64,000 bases of DNA, taken from NCBI RefSeq assembly GCF_003966155.1, contig NZ_RXNS01000017.1, forward strand, positions 33,866 to 97,865, in the 5' to 3' direction. Positions 58,866-64,000 of the stretch are shown one piece after another. This DNA is from Halomonas nitroreducens. GTDB taxonomy: Bacteria; Pseudomonadota; Gammaproteobacteria; Pseudomonadales; Halomonadaceae. Made by a program: the position numbers and the translations under genes. Positions within the stretch are counted from its first letter, which is position 1. The number at the start of each line of letters is the position of its first letter. Below the pieces are notes generated by a model that was not told where the DNA came from, searched no databases, and worked only from the letters and a program-made list of their open reading frames with translations.

Positions 58866-60326
58866 TCAGGCGCCGAAGGCGCGCTTGAGCCGCGGGCTCG
58901 CCAGTTCGCCGACCAGGGTGATCACCACCAGCGCCAGCAGCAGCCAGGGCCAGTGGCTCCCGAACTGCAGCTTGGCGATCCCCAGCGCATCGACGAAGAT
59001 CACCAGGATCCCCAGCGGGCTGACATAGCGGACCATGAACAGCCACAGGCCATGCACGACCGGCGACAGGCCGAGTTCCTCGCGCAGGCTCTCGCTCTTG
59101 AGCACAAAACCCGCCAGCAGCACCATGCCCAGGCCGCCGAGCGGCATCATCCAGCGGGAGGTGAGGTAGTCCAGCCAGCCGAAGAAGTGCTTGCCAGCCA
59201 GGGTCCACTCGGCTCCCACATTGAACGAGAGCATGGCCAGGGTGCTGATCACCCACAGCAGGATGCCGGTGCCCCAGGAGGCGGTGCGCCGTGAGATGCC
59301 CTTGTTATCGGTGAGCCAGGACACGGTGGCCTCGACCATGGAGATCGACGAGGTCAGCGCCGCCATGGACAGCATCACGAAGAACAGGATGCCGAACAGG
59401 GTACCCAACGGCATCGCCTGGAAGGCCAGCGGCAGACTCATGAAGATCAGGCCCGGGCCGCTGCCAGGCTCCATGCCGTTGGCGAAGATCACCGGGAAGA
59501 TCGCCAGGCCGGCCATCAGGGCCACCAGGGTATCGGCCACCGCCACGGTGAGGGTCGTGCGGCCGATGGAGGCGTTGCGTGGCAGGTAGCTGCCGTAGGT
59601 CAGGATAGCGCCGGAGGCCAGCGACAAGGTGAAGAAGGCATGGCCCATGGCCGCCAGCATGCCTTCGCTGGACAGGCTGCCGGCATTGAAGGCGAACAGG
59701 AAGTGCAGTGCCTCGCCGAAGCCGCCGGAGAGGGCGCCGTAGGCGATCATGATCACCAGCATGACGACCATCCCGGGCATCATCCAGCTGACACTCTTCT
59801 CGATGCCGCCCTGCACGCCCTTGCCGACGATGACCATGGTGGCGACGGTCACCAGGGTGCTCCAGAAGCCCAGGTTGAACGGGCTCTCGTTGTTGGCGCC
59901 GAAGATCGCTGCCATGTCGTCGACACTGGAGCCGGCCAGGCCCCCGGTAAGCATCTTCCACAGGTAGGAGAACGACCAACCGGCCACGACCACGTAGAAA
60001 CACAGGATCATGAAGCCGCAGAGCATGGCCATCCAGCCCAGCAGCGACCACAGCGAGGTCCCGCCGGACTCGCTGGTCACGCGGCGGATGGCGTCGATGG
60101 GACTGCCGCGGCCGCGACGGCCCAAGGCGATCTCGGTCATCATCACCGGCACGCCGATCGCCAGGATGCAGGCCAGATAGACCAGCACAAAGGCACCGCC
60201 GCCATATTCGCCGGTCATGTAGGGGAACTTCCAGACGTTGCCCAGGCCCACTGCGGAGCCGGTCGCCGCCAGAACGAAGCCCCAGCGGCCAAGCCACTGG
60301 GTACGGTTTTGCGCGTCGTTTGTCAT
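58866..60326 (-). CDS. Neurotransmitter:sodium symporter family transporter
   Basis: 486 residues, about 11-12 helices. The signature GSAVGLGNVWKFPYMTGEYG with the unwound first helix is typical of the NSS (SNF, LeuT-like) family. Na+-coupled uptake of amino acids or related amines is expected, useful in a saline environment; the substrate is not readable. It is divergent neither from hppD nor cobA but stands between them on the same strand. Confidence 0.9.
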   Translation of the reverse strand: MTNDAQNRTQWLGRWGFVLAATGSAVGLGNVWKFPYMTGEYGGGAFVLVYLACILAIGVPVMMTEIALGRRGRGSPIDAIRRVTSESGGTSLWSLLGWMAMLCGFMILCFYVVVAGWSFSYLWKMLTGGLAGSSVDDMAAIFGANNESPFNLGFWSTLVTVATMVIVGKGVQGGIEKSVSWMMPGMVVMLVIMIAYGALSGGFGEALHFLFAFNAGSLSSEGMLAAMGHAFFTLSLASGAILTYGSYLPRNASIGRTTLTVAVADTLVALMAGLAIFPVIFANGMEPGSGPGLIFMSLPLAFQAMPLGTLFGILFFVMLSMAALTSSISMVEATVSWLTDNKGISRRTASWGTGILLWVISTLAMLSFNVGAEWTLAGKHFFGWLDYLTSRWMMPLGGLGMVLLAGFVLKSESLREELGLSPVVHGLWLFMVRYVSPLGILVIFVDALGIAKLQFGSHWPWLLLALVVITLVGELASPRLKRAFGA

Positions 60327-60462
60327 GTCACACCAGGGATCACGGAACTGTTGTTGTCACCCGCCACGAGGCATGGAGCCAGCCAGGGCTCCCATTGTGA
60401 CGGATTTTATCGTGAATGGGCAGGGAGACGGGGGATTGTTCTGGCTATCATCGCCCTGCCCA

Positions 60463-60490
60463 TCGATCCCGGCAGGTCTGCCGGGATCGA
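60463..60490 (-). terminator. Hairpin after hppD
   Basis: TCGATCCCGGCA (60463-60474), loop GGTC, TGCCGGGATCGA (60479-60490), a perfect 12-base stem 12 bases past the hppD stop. No T run follows. Confidence 0.55.
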
Positions 60491-60501
60491 CGAGGAGTGG
60501 A

Positions 60502-61605
60502 TCAGTCGTCGGCGTTGAGCACGCCGCGACGGATCTGGTCTTCCTCGATGGATTCGAACAGGGCCTTGAAGTTGCCCTCGCCGAAGCCGTCGTTGCCCTT
60601 GCGCTGGATGATCTCGAAGAAGATCGGCCCGATGACCGTCTCGGTGAAGATCTGCAGCAGCACCCCCTGGTCCGGGCCGCCATCCACCAGCAGGTTCAGC
60701 TCGCGCAGGTCTTCGCGGTTCTCCTCGTGATTGGGCACCCGCTCGTCGACCTTCTCGTAATAGGTGTCCGGCGTGGTCAGGAAGGTGATGCCATTGGCCT
60801 TCAGGTCGCGCACCGTGGCGTAGATGTCATCGGTGGCCATGGCCAGGTGCTGGATGCCCTCGCCGTTGTACTCGCGCAGGAATTCGGCAATCTGCGAGTT
60901 GTCGTCGGCGGACTCGTTGATGGGGATATGCATCTTGCCACAGGGCGCGGTCATGGCGCGGGAGTGAAGCCCGGTCTTCTTGCCGGCGATGTCGAAGTAG
61001 CGAATCTCGCGGAAGTTGGCCACGCGAGTGTAGAAATCCGCCCAGACGTCCATCTGGCCGCGATCGACGTTGTGGGTCAGGTGGTCGAGCACCTCGAGGC
61101 CCACGCTGTGGTCCTGGGGCGTGCGTCCGGGGATCGCCACGAAGTCGATGTCGTAGATGGTGCGCCCCTCGCCGTCGACCTTGTGGTCGACGAAGTACAG
61201 CAGCGAGCCCCCGATGCCCTTGACGGCGGGAATGCCCACCTCGCCCTTGCCCACCGGGGTCTCTACCGGCTTGGCGCCGCAGGCCACGGCATGCTCGTAG
61301 GCCTGCTTGGCATCGGCCACCTTCCATGCCATGGCACAGGCGCTGGGACCATGGACACGGGCAAACTCGGCGGCGTGGCTGTTCGGTTCGGCATTGAGCA
61401 CGAAGTTGATGCCCTCCTGCTGGAACAGGGTGACGGCCTTGGAGCGATGCTTGCGGGTCTCGGTGAAGCCCAACTTGAGAAACAGCTGGCGCAGGGCCTC
61501 GATGCCCTCCTCGGTCGGGGCGGTGTACTCGACGAACTCGAAGCCATCGGTGCCGATGGGGTTGGCGGTGCTGACGGTCTGGCTCGTCTTGGCAGGGGCG
61601 TTCAT
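60502..61605 (-). CDS. hppD: 4-hydroxyphenylpyruvate dioxygenase
   Basis: 367 residues. Two vicinal-oxygen-chelate halves; the iron ligands are the His in EVLDHLTHNV, the His in GIQHLAMAT and the Glu in FFEIIQRKG. It converts 4-hydroxyphenylpyruvate to homogentisate in tyrosine catabolism. GGAGG lies five bases before the ATG at 61605, which decides the start over 61647. No hmgA or maiA is next to it. Two long direct repeats lie in its upstream region. Confidence 0.94.
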   Translation of the reverse strand: MNAPAKTSQTVSTANPIGTDGFEFVEYTAPTEEGIEALRQLFLKLGFTETRKHRSKAVTLFQQEGINFVLNAEPNSHAAEFARVHGPSACAMAWKVADAKQAYEHAVACGAKPVETPVGKGEVGIPAVKGIGGSLLYFVDHKVDGEGRTIYDIDFVAIPGRTPQDHSVGLEVLDHLTHNVDRGQMDVWADFYTRVANFREIRYFDIAGKKTGLHSRAMTAPCGKMHIPINESADDNSQIAEFLREYNGEGIQHLAMATDDIYATVRDLKANGITFLTTPDTYYEKVDERVPNHEENREDLRELNLLVDGGPDQGVLLQIFTETVIGPIFFEIIQRKGNDGFGEGNFKALFESIEEDQIRRGVLNADD

Positions 61606-61745
61606 GAAGACCTCCGGGTCGTTTGTGGTTGTCGTCTCCGGGCTCATCGGCCCTTGGATGCCACCAGACTAGTGCCCTCCCGCCCCCGCCGGAATGGCCG
61701 TCTTCCGCCTGCCCGGCGCCGCGACGCAGGCTGCCGGCCCCCTTT

Positions 61746-61835
61746 CGTCAAGCAAGCGTTACACCCCCGTCGATGCCATGACTGGTGTCGCCGGCACGGC
61801 AAGTTTTCCTGACATAGCGTCAGGTAAACGTTACA
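61746..61835. repeat. Pair of 18-base direct repeats upstream of hppD
   Basis: CGTCAAGCAAGCGTTACA (61746-61763) and CGTCAGGTAAACGTTACA (61818-61835) agree at 15 of 18 positions. Their offset is 72 bases, close to seven turns of the helix. They lie 141-230 bases upstream of hppD and are probably binding sites of a regulator; which one is unknown. Confidence 0.5.
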
Positions 61836-61854
61836 GCTCTACATCCGCCCCGCG

Positions 61855-62160
61855 TCACCTCGAGCGCAGCAGCGCCTCGACGCTCGTCACCTTGTCGTCC
61901 ATATGCTGCTCCCGGTCGGTGCGGGTTCCCAGTTTCAGGGTAGTGGTGATGCGCGGCGCGCCCATGTCGTGCACCACCTCGTGACATCGCTTGACCACGG
62001 CCATCACCTCATCCCAGGGCCCCTCGATATTGGTGCCGTAGGCGTGCATGCAGTGCTCGAGACCCGATTCCCGGATGACCTCCTGACAGGCCGCCACCTG
62101 GGCAGACACCGAGACACCGACGCCCAGCGGCACCACGCAAAGATCACAGATGACGTGCAT
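61855..62160 (-). CDS. MTH1187-family thiamine-binding-like protein
   Basis: 101 residues, a ferredoxin-like small protein: MHVICDLCVVPLGVGVSVSA, HAYGTNIEGPWDEVMAVVKR and GAPRITTTLKLGTRTD are the family motifs. Members of this UPF0045/DUF77 group bind thiamine or related pyrimidines in the cytoplasm. No thiamine transport gene is adjacent. It is divergent from cfa. Confidence 0.88.
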   Translation of the reverse strand: MHVICDLCVVPLGVGVSVSAQVAACQEVIRESGLEHCMHAYGTNIEGPWDEVMAVVKRCHEVVHDMGAPRITTTLKLGTRTDREQHMDDKVTSVEALLRSR

Positions 62161-62290
62161 AACACCTTCTCCTCGTTGAAGCGGACGGCGGCATATGAAT
62201 GCGCGCCTTAATCAGTCGTCTATGATGATGGGAAACGCGATTACATCGCCAGTATCCGGCATCCAGCCACTGCGGGACCAGGAGGACTCC

Positions 62291-63442
62291 ATGACCAGTG
62301 ACTCACGCCTCGGCCCTGTCGCCCTGCCCGATACCCGGGCCCGTCACGTTGTCGAGAAACTGCTGAACGGCTCCGGCGTAAGCCTCAACGGCGATGCTCC
62401 CCAGGACATCCGCGTCTATCATCCCGACTTCTTCTCCCGCATTCTCCACCAGGGCACCCTGGGGCTCGGCGAGTCCTACATGGACGGCTGGTGGGACTGT
62501 GAGCGCCTCGACCAGATGGCGAACCTGATGTTGCGCCATGGCCTCGGCGAACATTCCCAGAGCCCCTCCGAGCGACTCATGTATCGGCTGCAGTCCGGGT
62601 TCTTCAACCTGCAGAGCCGGGCCCGGGCCTACATCGTCGGCGAGGCCCACTATGACCTCGGCAACGACCTCTTCCGGCGCATGCTGGATGACACCATGTG
62701 CTACTCCTGCGGCTACTGGAAGGCCGCGGACGGCCTCCACGAGGCCCAGAAGGCCAAGCTAGAGCTGGCCTGTCGCAAGCTCGACCTGAAACCGGGCATG
62801 CATGTGCTGGATATCGGCTGCGGCTGGGGAAGCCTGGCCGAGCATGCCGCAAGGCATCATGGCGTACATGTCACCGGCATCACCATCTCCCGGGAGCAGG
62901 CCGAGCTCGCCCGAAAGCGCTGCGAAGGCCTGCCCGTGGAGATTCTGCTGGAGGACTATCGCGACCTGGAGGGGCGCTTCGACCGTATCGTCTCCATCGG
63001 GATGTTCGAGCATGTCGGCCACCGCAACTATGAAACCTACTTCGAGACGGTCCGCCGTCTGCTGCCGCCGGAAGGACTCTTCCTGCTGCACACCATCGGC
63101 TCCAACAACTCCGACATCAGTGCCGACCCCTGGATCAACCGCTATATCTTCCCCAACGGCGTGCTGCCTTCGGTCATGCACATCGCCAAGGCCAGTGAAC
63201 GCCACCTGCTAATGGAGGACTGGCAGAACTTCGGTGCTGACTACGATCACACCCTGATGGCCTGGCTCGAGAACTTCGATGCCCACTGGCACGAGATCGC
63301 CGATCGCTACAACGAACGGACCCGGCGCATGTTCCGCTACTACCTGTCCGTGTGTGCCGGCGCCTTCCGTGCCCGCAACCTGCAGCTATGGCAGGTCGTC
63401 TACTCGCTGGGACGCCCGGGACGCTACGACGCGCCCCGCTGA
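62291..63442 (+). CDS. cfa: Cyclopropane-fatty-acid-phospholipid synthase
   Basis: 383 residues. Class I SAM-dependent methyltransferase: the SAM-binding motif is VLDIGCGWGSLAEHAA, and the Cfa-specific FRRMLDDTMCYSCGYWKAAD and SIGMFEHVGHRNYETYF are present. It adds a methylene across cis double bonds of membrane phospholipids, a stress adaptation. AGGAGG lies eight bases before the ATG at 62291. Its last 68 codons are the first unit of a tandem array that continues to the window edge. Confidence 0.95.
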   Translation: MTSDSRLGPVALPDTRARHVVEKLLNGSGVSLNGDAPQDIRVYHPDFFSRILHQGTLGLGESYMDGWWDCERLDQMANLMLRHGLGEHSQSPSERLMYRLQSGFFNLQSRARAYIVGEAHYDLGNDLFRRMLDDTMCYSCGYWKAADGLHEAQKAKLELACRKLDLKPGMHVLDIGCGWGSLAEHAARHHGVHVTGITISREQAELARKRCEGLPVEILLEDYRDLEGRFDRIVSIGMFEHVGHRNYETYFETVRRLLPPEGLFLLHTIGSNNSDISADPWINRYIFPNGVLPSVMHIAKASERHLLMEDWQNFGADYDHTLMAWLENFDAHWHEIADRYNERTRRMFRYYLSVCAGAFRARNLQLWQVVYSLGRPGRYDAPR

Positions 63443-63691
63443 GTACTGCCTGGATCGGGGGACTGGCGCTGTCGATACCCCCGCGCCGACTATGATCACC
63501 CCCTGATGGCCTGGCGCGAGACCTTCGATGCCCACTGGCACGAGATCGCCAATCGCGACAACGAACGGACCCGGCGCATGTTCCGCTACTACCGGTCCGT
63601 GTGTGCCGGTGCCTTGCGTGCCCGCAACCTGCAGCTATGGCAGGTCGTCTACTCGCTGGGACGCCCGGGACGCTACGACGCGCCCCGCTGA
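63443..63691 (+). pseudogene. Second copy of the cfa C-terminus
   Basis: From the codon after the cfa stop to 63691 the cfa frame stays open: linker VLPGSGDWRCRYPRADYDHP, then MAWRETFDAHWHEIANRDNE through GRPGRYDAPR and TGA. An ATG at 63506 has no good ribosome site. Of nine differences from the cfa copy seven change the residue (L to R, N to T, D to N, Y to D, and others), which looks like relaxed constraint. Confidence 0.75.
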
Positions 63692-63943
63692 GTCCTGCCT
63701 GGATGGTGGGGGGACTGGCGCTGTCGATACCCCCGCGCTCACTATGATCACACCCTGAGGGCCTGGCGCGAGACCTTCGATGCTCACTGGCACGAGATTG
63801 CCGATCGCGACAACGCACGGACCCGGCGCATGTTCCGCTACTACCGGTGCGTGTGTGCCGGCGCCTTCCGTGCCCGCAGCCTGCAGCTATGGCAGGTCGT
63901 CTACTCGCTGGGACGCCCGGGACGCTACGACGCGCCCCGCTGA
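63692..63943 (+). pseudogene. Third copy of the cfa C-terminus
   Basis: Same frame as cfa, open from the codon after 63691 to the TGA at 63941-63943. The internal Met is replaced (CTGAGGGCC instead of CTGATGGCC), so it has no ATG start. It shares with copy 2 the L-to-R, N-to-T, Y-to-D and L-to-R changes, so both descend from one already diverged unit. Confidence 0.75.
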
Positions 63944-64000
63944 GTCCTGCCTGGATGGTGGGGGGACTGGCACTGTCGATACCCCCGCGCCGACTACGAT

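Larger units (their letters stand above)
63239..64000 (+). repeat. Tandem array of the cfa 3' end, about 250-base units
   Basis: Units begin at 63239 (inside cfa), 63488, 63740 and 63992, with periods 249, 252 and 252 bases. Each holds the last 67-68 cfa codons, the TGA stop and a 45-48-base linker. Unit 2 differs from unit 1 at about nine of 204 coding bases. The array runs off the right edge, so the number of copies is unknown. Confidence 0.95.

Noticed and set aside
63174..63818. A 214-codon minus-strand open frame with internal Ser/Arg-rich repeats across the cfa array
   Set aside because: Its repetitiveness follows directly from the 252-base tandem repeat; composition is that of an antisense frame and it has no start signal.
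63239..64000. CRISPR-like array
   Set aside because: Units are about 250 bases with no short repeat-spacer structure; they are duplicated cfa coding sequence.

Overview
The window looks like a chromosomal segment of a moderately halophilic, high-GC gammaproteobacterium of the Halomonas type (Halomonadaceae). Support: uniformly GC-rich coding, a phasin gene (polyhydroxyalkanoate storage), an EhuB-like ectoine-binding protein, a glycerol ABC transporter, and a urea ABC transporter next to a complete urease operon. The assignment is inference from gene content.

Layout. 1-3774: minus-strand glycerol-type ABC transporter operon (glpS-T-P-Q, last gene cut by the left edge). 4357-10480: an accessory, partly decayed island. 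It holds a cluster of IS21-type terminal repeats, an istA stub, a umuD stub, a broken ACR3/bile-acid-transporter-like gene, a rhodanese, a small membrane protein, a P1B-type heavy-metal ATPase, a truncated CcdA-like gene, a MerR regulator fused to an HMA domain, and a frameshifted merA 3' remnant. 10533-14345: nucleobase salvage (upp, ung, gpt, apt, NCS2 permease), then riboflavin synthase. 15395-18762: metNIQ behind a promoter-leader-terminator element, followed by a free-methionine-(R)-sulfoxide reductase gene. 19709-19889: two tandem tRNA-Val(GAC). 19995-24206: glpK, divergent glpR, glpD. 24284-38318: mixed core genes (EEP-fold protein, fumC, phasin, lipoprotein, EhuB-like protein, hda, perM-like, purMN, dcd, mrp, a coiled-coil protein, YihY, a phospholipase-D-like protein).

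38444-50078 is a nitrogen module on the minus strand: urtABCDE (urea import), then ureD, ureABC and ureEFG, ending in a small His-rich protein. A near-consensus sigma-54 promoter precedes urtA, so imported urea is probably hydrolysed under nitrogen control. 50408-57286: a tripartite tricarboxylate-type transporter (tctCBA) divergent from a four-gene regulatory operon (IclR-like, TctD, TctE, periplasmic binding protein) whose genes overlap by 4 bases. 57318-62160: rlpA-like, cobA, an NSS-family Na+ symporter, hppD and a thiamine-binding-like protein. 62291-64000: cfa, whose 3' end is repeated in tandem past the right edge.

Ties between regions: 20-base sites resembling the enterobacterial GlpR operator occur upstream of glpS, glpK and glpD, so the two separated glycerol loci probably form one regulon. 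The least ordinary structures are the in-frame, TGA-separated tandem array of the cfa 3' end, the metal island with its two MerR-type promoters, and the unidentified structured leader of metN.
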